Of a stretch of DNA of 41,922 nucleotides, positions 1 through 8,828 are shown piece after piece; position 1 is the first letter of the stretch, and the number at the start of each line of letters is the position of its first letter. The translations under genes and the position numbers were made by a program. The DNA comes from Desulfitobacteriaceae bacterium (GTDB taxonomy: Bacteria > Bacillota > Dehalobacteriia > Dehalobacteriales > Dehalobacteriaceae): the NCBI GenBank assembly GCA_028709045.1, contig JAQVXR010000004.1:1-41922 (forward strand), written 5' to 3'. The notes beneath the pieces were generated by a model. It did not search any database, had not been told where the DNA came from, and saw nothing but the letters and a program-made list of their open reading frames with translations.

Positions 1-308
1 GTCAAGGCAAAGTGTAGAAAAACCGTAGAAATCGGTAAAACACTAAATTTTCAAAATCCCGCAAACCCGCATAAACACAAGGATTTATGGCATTTTCAAG
101 GCAATTGACCGAGTGGATTTCGAGTCGTTCTCGTTATGACCACTTCGATACGTCTCCATGTATTTTTCCATCAGGACTTACTTCCTCGGTCTGTATTATA
201 CAATCTTTTCAGCTCCAAGTAAAGTTCCAGATGAAGTCATTCATTCCTTTCCCTACAACTCTAATTAAAGTAAAAATTCATGTTTACAGTATACATGCGC
301 TCTACCGG
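1..308. other. Left-edge intergenic region, no gene recognised
   Basis: I see no convincing gene here. A possible 79-codon frame at 87-326 has no recognisable domain, no clear Shine-Dalgarno and a composition unlike the neighbouring genes. The stretch 110-165 contains a partial inverted repeat (CGAGTGG near 110, CCACTTCG near 160) around a short TCGAG/CTCG-rich core. It could be the edge of an element lying to the left, but nothing in the window proves this. Confidence 0.4.
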
Positions 309-337
309 TTGACTTCCTATTTATGATTAGATAAAAT
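309..337 (+). promoter_or_regulatory. Sigma-A type promoter of the aminotransferase gene
   Basis: The -35 is TTGACT (309-314) and the -10 is TAAAAT (332-337), with a 17-bp spacer. Transcription should start near 344, giving an untranslated leader of about 100 nt. That leader holds a nested inverted repeat (GGTTT/AAACC outside, ATAGGT/ACCTAT inside, roughly 359-400), which may only be a stabilising hairpin. Confidence 0.65.
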
Positions 338-446
338 TACGCCTGCAGAAACTAACTGGTTTTTTGATAGGTTTTTAAATTAACACCTATTTATAAACCA
401 TTACATCATTATATTATTAAAAAGATTTTGAAGGAAGGGGATCATT

Positions 447-1688
447 TTGACTAATTCGCTAATGACCGCTTCTCACGCAGCAGGGAAAGGGTCTGTACCG
501 GATGCCGTTTTTGCTGTATTACAGAAGGCTAATGCCGCTATTGCCGCCATCGGAAAAGATAAAGTTGTCAATGCTTCTATTGGCACAATTTACGACGAGG
601 AAGAAAAATTTACTTACTTTCCCACTGTCCTTGATTATCTCCACCAGGCAGCTCCTGAAGAAATGATGAACTATGCGCCCATCAGCGGTCTGCCGGAGTT
701 TCTTTCCTCAGCTATCGACCAAGTATTTCAGGGAAATCAGCCGGAGAATACCTTTGCCAAGGCAATTGCCACTCCCGGGGGAACCGGTGCTATCCGCCAC
801 GTCTTTGTCAACTATCTTGAGCCGGGGCAAAAGGCCCTTGTCCCTGACTGGTTCTGGGGCAATTACAGGACTATCGCTGAAGAACATATGCGGAGCATTG
901 AAACCTTTACCATGTTTAACGAGGAAAATAAATTTAATATCCCCAGTCTGAAAGAAAAAACAACACAGCTTCTTGCCGCTCAAGATAATCTTGTCATTAT
1001 TTTTAATTCACCCGCCCATAATCCGACAGGACACGCCCTAACAGATAAAGAGTGGACTGAAGTTATTGATTTTATCAAAGAATGTGCCGGCAACAAACAC
1101 AAAAAAATCACCATCCTTTTAGATATAGCTTATATTGATTATGCCGGAGAACCTCAGGCGACAAGGAACTTTTTCCGGATTTTTAGTGGGCTTCCAGAAA
1201 ATATGTTTTTGGCCATTGCCTACAGTATGTCCAAGTCTTTTCTTATTTACGGCATGCGTTCCGGTGCATTAGTGGGACTTAGTTCTTCTGAAGAAGTGGT
1301 TGAAGAATTTTCTCGGGTCAATTCTATTTCCAATAGAGGCGTCTGGTCTAACGGCACCAGAGGCGCCCAGCGACTTTTGGTCGATGTCGCCAAGAATCCT
1401 GAACTTAAAGCCAAAATTGAAAAGGAAAGAGCCGGTTTCCGGGAGTTAATGAATAAGCGGGCAGATATTTTTATGGAAGAAGCTAAAGACGTCGATCTTA
1501 AGACCTTCCCTTACCAAAGCGGGTTCTTTATCGCCGTGCCTGCCCCAAATCCTCAAGCTGCTACCGAGAAACTAACTGCAGACCATATATATGCCCTGCA
1601 TCTGAAAAAAGGCATCCGAGTTGCCATCTGTGGGATCCCCACGTATAAGATCCCGGGTATTGCTACAAAAATTAAATGTGCCTTATAA
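447..1688 (+). CDS. Aminotransferase class I/II, PLP-dependent
   Basis: A 413-residue fold-type I PLP enzyme, probably an aspartate/aromatic amino acid transaminase that moves an amino group between an amino acid and a 2-oxo acid in the cytoplasm. Visible hallmarks are the substrate/PLP loop NSPAHNPTG (187-195), the cofactor-contacting D226 and Y229, and the Schiff-base lysine K263 in YSMSKSF followed by arginine R271. Length is normal for the family. The TTG start at 447 is chosen because GGAAGGGG lies 6-7 nt upstream; an in-frame ATG at 462 is the alternative. The gene stands alone between its own promoter and terminator and is head-on to replication. Substrate specificity cannot be read from the sequence. 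Confidence 0.85.
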   Translation: MTNSLMTASHAAGKGSVPDAVFAVLQKANAAIAAIGKDKVVNASIGTIYDEEEKFTYFPTVLDYLHQAAPEEMMNYAPISGLPEFLSSAIDQVFQGNQPENTFAKAIATPGGTGAIRHVFVNYLEPGQKALVPDWFWGNYRTIAEEHMRSIETFTMFNEENKFNIPSLKEKTTQLLAAQDNLVIIFNSPAHNPTGHALTDKEWTEVIDFIKECAGNKHKKITILLDIAYIDYAGEPQATRNFFRIFSGLPENMFLAIAYSMSKSFLIYGMRSGALVGLSSSEEVVEEFSRVNSISNRGVWSNGTRGAQRLLVDVAKNPELKAKIEKERAGFRELMNKRADIFMEEAKDVDLKTFPYQSGFFIAVPAPNPQAATEKLTADHIYALHLKKGIRVAICGIPTYKIPGIATKIKCAL

Positions 1689-1706
1689 AACGCCTTTTAT
1701 AATATT

Positions 1707-1745
1707 ACCCTCTATTCCAAACAAATGGTTTAGAGGGTTTTCTTT
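1707..1745 (+). terminator. Rho-independent terminator of the aminotransferase gene
   Basis: The stem ACCCTCTA (1707-1714) pairs with TAGAGGGT (1731-1738) and is followed by TTTCTTTT. It separates the rightward aminotransferase gene from the convergent TraX-family gene. Confidence 0.75.
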
Positions 1746-1795
1746 TCAAAAATCCTGTCTTTTCGGTAAGTCATTTGAAATTGATCCTCACTCAC

Positions 1796-2476
1796 TTACA
1801 AAACTTTTTCCAATATTAATTTAAATCCATATAGAATTGCCAGATGGGCGGGATAAAAAATATAAAATAGATATTTCCATCCTCTTCCTTTGGTGCCGTT
1901 AAACATCAAAACAAATCCAAGGGCCAAAAGTGCCGCCGGCTGGATAAAGTCCATATCCGATAGAGTGTATTCGTCGAAAGCGGTTACCAAAAGAGGCAAA
2001 AGGATGCGCCCAAGATTAAGCAATCCCTGGGCTAGCAACAATCTTGGTACATCGTTAAAATAAAGATAAAAGAAGAATATCGTCAAAACACCATATAGCC
2101 CGTAATCGACACCAAGTACCTCTCCCAAGCAAGCAAGAATAAAAACCATTAAGTAACCAAGACTTCTGTCCGCCAGTCGGGAAAAAATGATTATCGCCAA
2201 AAGGCCTAAGGACAAAGTAAAAAAGATATTCAGATACCAACTGTTAAAATATAAGGTATAGGGAATCTGAATTATAATTCCGAAAAAGAAAAGTCTCCCT
2301 AAGTAGCGGGATACATTCCGGGTATGCCGAAAACCGTTGGCAATCGCCCAGGCAAAAAGAGGAAATGCCAGGCGGCCAATAAGTCGCCAAGTTATCTGCT
2401 CCGGGAAAAAAATTACCCCGATATGATCTACCAACATAAAGAAACACGCTGCTATTTTTATCTGAAAACTGCTCAT
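1796..2476 (-). CDS. TraX family membrane protein
   Basis: A 226-residue polytopic membrane protein with about seven hydrophobic segments. The N-terminus (FQIKIAACFFMLVDHIGVIF) and the next motif (RLIGRLAFPLFAWAIANGF) match the TraX family, named after the F-pilin acetylase of conjugative plasmids. In Firmicutes, chromosomal members are common and their role is unknown, and no conjugation gene is nearby. The ATG at 2476 is preferred because GAGAGGG lies just upstream and the conserved region begins there. A GTG at 2527 would add 17 residues but has a poor ribosome binding site. It follows tadA on the same strand. Confidence 0.75.
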   Translation of the reverse strand: MSSFQIKIAACFFMLVDHIGVIFFPEQITWRLIGRLAFPLFAWAIANGFRHTRNVSRYLGRLFFFGIIIQIPYTLYFNSWYLNIFFTLSLGLLAIIIFSRLADRSLGYLMVFILACLGEVLGVDYGLYGVLTIFFFYLYFNDVPRLLLAQGLLNLGRILLPLLVTAFDEYTLSDMDFIQPAALLALGFVLMFNGTKGRGWKYLFYIFYPAHLAILYGFKLILEKVL

Positions 2477-2564
2477 AAGCCCTCTCTGTGAAACTCTTAT
2501 TTGGAATGCACCACTATGAAAAAACACCTGCCAGTACTTATTTTTGACAAGTGTAAAAGATCTC

Positions 2565-3023
2565 TTACCTTAATTTTTCAAAAAATCTCTGCATCATCCT
2601 CCGGCATTCTTCTTCCATGACGCCACCAATCACTTCCATCCGGTGGTTAAACTGGGAAAACTGAACTAAATTAACTAAAGAACCGGCCGCCCCGGCTTTG
2701 GCATCCCAAGCCCCCAGCACCAATCTGTCTACCCGAGCCTGAACCAGTGCACCGGCACACATTGGGCAGGGTTCAATCGTCACATAAATAGTACTACCAT
2801 TTAAACGCCAGTTGTTCAGCTTTGCTGTCGCCTGCTGAATAGCGAGAATTTCGGCATGGGCGGTAGGATCTTTCCTTTCTTCTTTTAAATTATGTGCCCT
2901 GGCGATTATTTCCCCATTAAAAACAATAACCGCCCCAATGGGGACTTCCCCTTTGCTGAGAGCGGTTTCTGCTTCTATTAAAGCTTCTTTCATATAAAAT
3001 TTGTGCAAATCCTTCACCGCCAA
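2565..3023 (-). CDS. tadA: tRNA(adenine34) deaminase TadA
   Basis: TadA deaminates A34 of tRNA-Arg(ACG) to inosine so that one tRNA reads CGU, CGC and CGA. The zinc-site cytidine-deaminase motifs are complete: H56-A-E58 (proton-shuttle glutamate) and P85-C86-P-M-C89. At 152 residues the length is normal. The TTG start at 3023 lies only 7 nt after the encoded CCA of the upstream tRNA-Arg(CCT), and a GTG at 3017 is equally possible from alignment with known TadA N-termini. Neither has a visible Shine-Dalgarno. The substrate tRNA-Arg(ACG) is the second tRNA upstream, so enzyme and substrate are probably co-transcribed. Confidence 0.93.
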   Translation of the reverse strand: MAVKDLHKFYMKEALIEAETALSKGEVPIGAVIVFNGEIIARAHNLKEERKDPTAHAEILAIQQATAKLNNWRLNGSTIYVTIEPCPMCAGALVQARVDRLVLGAWDAKAGAAGSLVNLVQFSQFNHRMEVIGGVMEEECRRMMQRFFEKLR

Positions 3024-3030
3024 ATAAAAA

Positions 3031-3107
3031 TGGTGCGCCCGAGAGGACTCGAACCACCGACTCGCGGTTTAGGAAACCGCTGCTCTATCCTGCTGAGCTA
3101 CGGGCGC
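3031..3107 (-). tRNA. tRNA-Arg (anticodon CCT)
   Basis: A complete cloverleaf with acceptor GCGCCCG/CGGGCGC, D-arm, a 5-bp anticodon stem GCGGT/ACCGC around loop TTCCTAA (anticodon CCT, reads AGG), T-arm GGTTCGAGTCC, discriminator A and an encoded CCA. It is the last tRNA before tadA. Confidence 0.95.
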
Positions 3108-3117
3108 ATATTCAAAA

Positions 3118-3194
3118 TGGTGCGCCCGGCGAGATTCGAACTCACGGCCTTCTGATTCGTAGTCAGACACTCTATCCAGCTGAGCTACGGGCGC
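3118..3194 (-). tRNA. tRNA-Arg (anticodon ACG)
   Basis: A complete cloverleaf with anticodon stem TCTGA/TCAGA around loop CTACGAA (anticodon ACG), T-loop GTTCGAATC, discriminator A and an encoded CCA. Its A34 is the substrate of TadA, whose gene follows 95 nt downstream. Confidence 0.95.
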
Positions 3195-3199
3195 ATATA

Positions 3200-3293
3200 T
3201 GGCGGAGAGAGCGGGATTCGAACCCGCGATACAGGTTTTGCCCGTATACTCGCTTAGCAGGCGAGCGCCTTCGACCTACTCGGCCATCTCTCC
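3200..3293 (-). tRNA. tRNA-Ser (anticodon GCT)
   Basis: A long variable arm marks this as a class II tRNA. The anticodon stem CTCGC/GCGAG encloses loop CTGCTAA (anticodon GCT, reads AGC/AGU). Acceptor GGAGAGA/TCTCTCC, discriminator G and encoded CCA are present. Confidence 0.95.
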
Positions 3294-3397
3294 GGATCAA
3301 GTGACAAGATGCTAGATGCCAGAGACAAGAATACCTTGCCATTTACCCGCATCTTAACAACTGTGTAAACCTATTTACAAATCTTGCTTCTTGAATA

Positions 3398-3487
3398 TGG
3401 CGGAGGGGGTGGGATTCGAACCCACGGAACCCGCAAAGGCTCAACGGTTTTCAAGACCGCCTCCTTCAACCGCTCAGACACCCCTCC
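3398..3487 (-). tRNA. tRNA-Ser (anticodon TGA)
   Basis: Class II tRNA with a long variable arm. Anticodon stem GCGGT/ACCGT encloses loop CTTGAAA (anticodon TGA, reads UCA and other UCN). Acceptor GGAGGGG pairs with the CCCCTCC strand, and discriminator G plus CCA are encoded. Confidence 0.95.
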
Positions 3488-3603
3488 GAACCGAATTTTA
3501 CATCAGCCCGGTATTTGGGTACATCCTAAACTATAACACAGGGCTTTTCTCTTGTCAACCAAAGCCTGGCACTGCTTTTCGGCTACGTTTGCAATAAAAT
3601 GCC

Positions 3604-3680
3604 TGGCGCGCCCGGAGGGATTCGAACCCCCGACTCCCAGATTCGAAGTCTGTCACTCTATCCAGCTGAGCTACGGGCGC
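3604..3680 (-). tRNA. tRNA-Arg (anticodon TCG)
   Basis: A complete cloverleaf with anticodon loop CTTCGAA (anticodon TCG, reads CGA/CGG). The outermost pair of the anticodon stem is A-G, a tolerated mismatch. Discriminator G and CCA are encoded. It is the first tRNA after serS and overlaps Arg-ACG in decoding CGA. Confidence 0.93.
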
Positions 3681-3772
3681 TCGGCTTAACAAGCTTAAAT
3701 ATCTTAACATAGATTTGGCCTAGTTTCAAGCAGATATTATCTGCAGTTTTTCCCAAACAACCGGCAACTGTC

Positions 3773-5053
<1,281 letters not shown>

Positions 5054-5182
5054 TCAATGGCTATAAGCTCCGGTATCTAAGTATTCTAACCACCTTGAGC
5101 ATTTTTTTTACGTAAATAAATATTCTTAGGTATTTTTTTCATATTAGCACTAATCGGCAAAAAAAACAAACCCGAAAAGGAA

Positions 5183-5209
5183 CAAAAACATAAGGGGGCC
5201 TCCCCCTTA
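5183..5209 (-). terminator. Terminator after serA
   Basis: On the minus strand TAAGGGG pairs with CCCCTTA across a GAGG core, followed by TGTTTTTG. It lies between serA and serS, so serS is probably transcribed at least partly from its own promoter rather than only by read-through. Confidence 0.6.
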
Positions 5210-5266
5210 ACATAAATAAAGGAAGAAGTCTCGGAAAAGACCTCTCCCTTTATGATAAAAATCTTC

Positions 5267-6847
5267 TTATAGATAAACATATTTAACGTCGATAACACCG
5301 TCTATTTTTCCAATCTCTTCTAACGTCTCCTTTGGCACCTCTGCATCCACTTGAAGGAGAGCAATGGCTCTTCCACCTAACACCTTGCGTCCAACAATCA
5401 TTCCGGCAATATTAATATCATTTTCTCCAATCAATGTGCCCACCCTGCCAATAATACGGGGCTTGTCAACATGGGGAATCACCAGCATGTGCCCCTGGGG
5501 ATTGGCATCAACCGTGTACCCGTCAATGCGCACAATCCGGGCTTCTTTGTTCTGGAAAAGGGTCCCGGCCAGGGAGTGGTCACCTTTGTCTGTTTTTAAA
5601 ACGACACTGACCAAACTGGCATAGTCCTCCAGTTCAACGGAACGGCACTCAGAAACCTTGATTCCCTGGGCCTGTGCCATTAATGGGGCATTTACGTAAT
5701 TCACACTTTCCTGCATGGAAGGGCGCAACAGCCCCTTCAAAAGCGTGTTGGTCAAAGGCGAACAATCGTATGCAGCAAAAGACCCATTGTAATTAATATC
5801 GACACTCTTAATATTATCGTCTGCCATTTGGGCCAGCATTCTACCCAGCTTTTCTACCAGGCAGAGATATGGGCCCATTAAATCCATATGCTCTTTTTTA
5901 ATGGAAGGAATATTTACCGCATTTCGGACAGTTTCGCCGCTTAACGCCCGAACAATTTCTTGTGCCACGTCAACAGCAACATTTTCCTGGGCTTCTTCCG
6001 TAGAGGCCCCTAAGTGAGGGGTGACAATAATTCCATCCACTCCAAATAATGGGCTTTCCGTTACGGGCTCTTTAATAAAAACATCAACTGCCGCACCACC
6101 GATTTTTCCTTCCTTAACAGCCGATACTAATTGGTATTCATCAATGATACCTCCCCGAGCCACATTAATCACCCGTGCTCCCTGCTTCATCATATCAAAT
6201 TGTCGGGCACTAATCATGCCAATGGTCTCTTTTCTTTTCGGTACATGCACGGTGATAAAATCCGCTTGGGAAATCAATTCGTCAAATCCGACCAACCGAA
6301 CGCCTAACTTTTTTGCCCGTTCCGGGGAAACAACAGGATCATAGCCAATGACATCCATATCCAGCCCCCGGCCACGGCGAGCCACTTCACCGCCAATTTT
6401 TCCGAGTCCAATTACGCCAAGTACCTTACCTCTTACCTCTACCCCCATGAATTTTTTCTTTTCCCAAACACCGTTTACTAAAAGCCCATGGGCTGGGGGA
6501 ATATTCCTTGCCAGTGCCAACATCATTGCGATCGTGTGCTCGGCTGCTGCAATAGTATTGCCCTCCGGTGAATTTACTACCACAATACCTCCTGCCGTTG
6601 CCGCCTGCACATCAATGTTGTCCACCCCTACGCCTGCTCGTCCAATGACTTTTAGATTTTTTCCTGCTTCAATAATCGAACGGGTTATCTTTGTTGCGCT
6701 GCGTACCATCACTGCTTCATAATCCTCAATAATGTCAATAATTGCCTCCTCAGACAATTTTAACTTTTCGTCAACTATAAAACCTGCTTCTTTTAAAACT
6801 GCTGTCCCCCGTCCTGATATCGCATCACAAATCAGGACCTTTTTCAT
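5267..6847 (-). CDS. serA: D-3-phosphoglycerate dehydrogenase
   Basis: SerA catalyses the first step of serine synthesis, NAD-dependent oxidation of 3-phosphoglycerate to 3-phosphohydroxypyruvate. The 526-residue protein is the long form. It has the substrate/NAD core with Rossmann motif G147-L-G-K-I-G152, catalytic R231 (VARGG), E260 (KEP) and H278 (PHLG), an intervening ASB domain (about 320-450) and a C-terminal ACT domain (about 453-526) expected to bind serine. A T-box leader precedes it, so expression should rise when the cognate tRNA is uncharged. serS and serine tRNAs follow downstream. Confidence 0.96.
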   Translation of the reverse strand: MKKVLICDAISGRGTAVLKEAGFIVDEKLKLSEEAIIDIIEDYEAVMVRSATKITRSIIEAGKNLKVIGRAGVGVDNIDVQAATAGGIVVVNSPEGNTIAAAEHTIAMMLALARNIPPAHGLLVNGVWEKKKFMGVEVRGKVLGVIGLGKIGGEVARRGRGLDMDVIGYDPVVSPERAKKLGVRLVGFDELISQADFITVHVPKRKETIGMISARQFDMMKQGARVINVARGGIIDEYQLVSAVKEGKIGGAAVDVFIKEPVTESPLFGVDGIIVTPHLGASTEEAQENVAVDVAQEIVRALSGETVRNAVNIPSIKKEHMDLMGPYLCLVEKLGRMLAQMADDNIKSVDINYNGSFAAYDCSPLTNTLLKGLLRPSMQESVNYVNAPLMAQAQGIKVSECRSVELEDYASLVSVVLKTDKGDHSLAGTLFQNKEARIVRIDGYTVDANPQGHMLVIPHVDKPRIIGRVGTLIGENDINIAGMIVGRKVLGGRAIALLQVDAEVPKETLEEIGKIDGVIDVKYVYL

Positions 6848-6907
6848 TTAAACCGATCACCTCTCCTTTTAAATTTTACTTTAAATCTTTGCCTGTTCTC
6901 ATTTTTT

Positions 6908-7172
6908 ACTATAGAAAAACCCCTCAATCCCAATATTAGGGACGAGAGGTTGTTCCCGCGGTACCACCCTGATTGGCCGAATAAACGGCCCGCTTTCTCA
7001 TGGATAACGGTCATGACCGGAATAGCTTGTGCGGAAAAATCCGCTTTCTCGCTACCTGCTCCAGGACGCCAAATTTTGATTCGGTTATTGGTTCACACCA
7101 ACCACCAACTCTCTGAATACCGAAATCAAATTTATTCCCTTCACAGCATAATGTATTGACAAATTTAATTGA
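6908..7172 (-). promoter_or_regulatory. T-box leader controlling serA
   Basis: On the minus strand the conserved antiterminator sequence AGGGTGGTACCGCGG (6956-6970) is followed by a terminator hairpin (CCTCTCGTCCC with GGGATTGAGGGG) and TTTTTC. Upstream is a Stem I with the typical AGAGAG and GGTGTGAACC elements (about 7095-7115) and the CTGGAGC segment near 7058-7064. An uncharged tRNA should stabilise the antiterminator and switch on serA. Serine is expected from context, but two codons fit the specifier position: TCC (Ser, 7064-7066) and GGC (Gly, 7068-7070). I cannot decide between them without a covariance model. Confidence 0.92.
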
Positions 7173-7173
7173 T

Positions 7174-7202
7174 ATTGTACTATAAATTTTAGTTACATTC
7201 AA
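7174..7202 (-). promoter_or_regulatory. Probable promoter of the T-box/serA transcript
   Basis: Minus-strand -35 TTGAAT (7197-7202) and -10 TACAAT (7174-7179) are separated by 17 bp. This places the start of transcription just before the T-box Stem I. Confidence 0.5.
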
Positions 7203-7249
7203 CCTTTATTTTACAATTTTGTAATATATTATTATTTGTTGTTAATATT

Positions 7250-7289
7250 TAGGAATAAACTAAAAGAGCACAACCTAAGTTGCGCTCTT
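7250..7289 (-). terminator. Terminator of the pdxS-pdxT operon
   Basis: An 11-bp minus-strand stem (AAGAGCGCAAC with GTTGTGCTCTT, tetraloop TTAG) is followed by TTTTAGTTTATT. The pdxT stop codon at 7275 lies inside the stem. Confidence 0.8.
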
Positions 7290-7856
7290 AGCATCTTCCA
7301 CCATCTGGCGAAAATAAAGGTGAACCCGCAGGTCGTCGGTAAGTTCCGGATGAAATGCCGCACCCAAAAAATTCCCCTGCCGGATCATAACTATTTTTTT
7401 ATCATACTCAGCCAATATTCCCACATTAGGTTTGACCGATTCTACAAAAGGGGCTCTGATAAACACTGCCGGAAAGGGAATCGCTCCCAAAACATCAACC
7501 GGGAGATCAACTTCAAAACTATCCACCTGCCGGCCAAAACCATTGCGTTGCACGTTAATATCCATTAACCCTAAGCTAATCTGGTTATTATTGGCAACAT
7601 TTTTTGCCATAACAATCAACCCGGCACAAGTACCGAATACCGGCATCCCTTGAGCAGTTTTCTCCAGGATAGCTTTATCCAGCCCGTACTCAATTAATAA
7701 TTTGGTGATAGTTGTACTTTCACCGCCTGGAATAATCAATCCGTCGATATTTTCCATCTCATCAGGTTTACGGATCTGGACTGACTCTACACCGCATTTT
7801 TTCAGCATGCGCTGATGCTCTAAAAAGGCACCCTGTAATGCCAATACTCCAATCAT
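7275..7856 (-). CDS. pdxT: Pyridoxal 5'-phosphate synthase glutaminase subunit PdxT
   Basis: PdxT hydrolyses glutamine and passes ammonia to PdxS for direct PLP synthesis. The 193-residue class I glutamine amidotransferase shows the nucleophile C77 in FGTCAGL, the oxyanion/glutamine loop PGGEST (43-48) and the catalytic H170-x-E172 pair in HPELTDD. Length is standard. It starts 15 nt after pdxS and ends inside its own terminator hairpin. Confidence 0.97.
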   Translation of the reverse strand: MIGVLALQGAFLEHQRMLKKCGVESVQIRKPDEMENIDGLIIPGGESTTITKLLIEYGLDKAILEKTAQGMPVFGTCAGLIVMAKNVANNNQISLGLMDINVQRNGFGRQVDSFEVDLPVDVLGAIPFPAVFIRAPFVESVKPNVGILAEYDKKIVMIRQGNFLGAAFHPELTDDLRVHLYFRQMVEDAKSAT

Positions 7857-7871
7857 TGTCTACCCAGCCTC

Positions 7872-8756
7872 CTACCAGCCTCGCTCCTGCATTCTTTCGG
7901 CATCGGAAAGGGTAGAAATTTCAATTCCCACCATAGCTTCTCCCAAATCTTTGGATACTTCCGCCAATACTTTAGCATCATTATAGTGGGTGACAGCCGA
8001 GACAATTGCTTTCGCCCGTTTGGCCGGATCCCCAGACTTAAAGATTCCCGAACCGACAAAAACACCGTCTGAACCTAACTGCATCATTAAAGCAGCATCG
8101 GCCGGAGTAGCCACACCACCGGCAGCAAAGTTAACTACCGGCAACTTTCCGGTTTTATGCACTTCCACTACCAAATCATATGGTGCGACTAAATTTTTAG
8201 CCGCTGTCATCAACTCATCTTCAGGAAGGTTTTGCAGCCAGCGAATTTCTCCCATTACCTGGCGCATATGTTTTACAGCCTCAACAACATTTCCTGTTCC
8301 AGGTTCTCCCTTGGTGCGAATCATGGCAGCACCTTCACCAATTCTTCTCAACGCTTCCCCAAGATTACGGCAACCGCAAACAAAGGGTACTTTAAAATCA
8401 TGCTTATTTATATGAAATTTATCATCAGCTGGAGTAAGCACTTCACTTTCATCGATATAATCTACCCCAAGGGCCTCCAATATTTGGGATTCCACAAAAT
8501 GCCCTATCCGGGCTTTGGCCATTACAGGAATGGTTACAGCATCCATAATCCGTAGAATTACCGTGGGGTCTGCCATTCTGGCGACACCACCGGCAGCTCT
8601 AATATCGGCAGGAACACGTTCCAAAGCCATAACGGCGCAGGCACCGGCCTCTTCGGCGATTTTAGCCTGTTCCGGGGTAGTTACATCCATAATTACTCCG
8701 CCTTTAAGCATTTCCGCCAACCCTTTTTTTACCGTCCAAGTTCCTTTTTCCGCCAT
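7872..8756 (-). CDS. pdxS: Pyridoxal 5'-phosphate synthase lyase subunit PdxS
   Basis: PdxS builds PLP from ribose 5-phosphate, glyceraldehyde 3-phosphate and ammonia as a (beta-alpha)8 barrel dodecamer. The 294-residue sequence carries the two swinging lysines, K81 (VMAKARIGH) and K149 ([10 protein letters not shown]), and the N-terminal [11 protein letters not shown] strand with D24. AGGAGGG lies just before the ATG. Together with PdxT it supplies the cofactor used by the several PLP enzymes in this window. It has its own promoter behind gyrA. Confidence 0.98.
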   Translation of the reverse strand: MAEKGTWTVKKGLAEMLKGGVIMDVTTPEQAKIAEEAGACAVMALERVPADIRAAGGVARMADPTVILRIMDAVTIPVMAKARIGHFVESQILEALGVDYIDESEVLTPADDKFHINKHDFKVPFVCGCRNLGEALRRIGEGAAMIRTKGEPGTGNVVEAVKHMRQVMGEIRWLQNLPEDELMTAAKNLVAPYDLVVEVHKTGKLPVVNFAAGGVATPADAALMMQLGSDGVFVGSGIFKSGDPAKRAKAIVSAVTHYNDAKVLAEVSKDLGEAMVGIEISTLSDAERMQERGW

Positions 8757-8795
8757 CTTATTAACCCTCCTATTTTGCTTAAAGGAATTTAATTT

Positions 8796-8824
8796 ATTCT
8801 ACTACATTTTTTTTTTCAATACAA
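8796..8824 (-). promoter_or_regulatory. Sigma-A type promoter of pdxS-pdxT
   Basis: Minus-strand -35 TTGTAT (8819-8824) and -10 TAGAAT (8796-8801) have a 17-bp spacer containing a run of ten A. It lies directly after the gyrA stop. Confidence 0.65.
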
Positions 8825-8828
8825 CCGT

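Noticed and set aside
87-326. 79-codon open frame at the left edge
   Set aside because: No Shine-Dalgarno, no recognisable motif and composition unlike coding sequence here; also followed directly by a promoter.
3391-3597. 68-codon open frame across tRNA-Ser(TGA)
   Set aside because: It reads through the complement of a complete tRNA gene and is a chance frame.
3726-3750. GCAGATATTATCTGC palindrome after serS as a terminator
   Set aside because: No T-run follows on the minus strand, and tRNA genes lie directly downstream.
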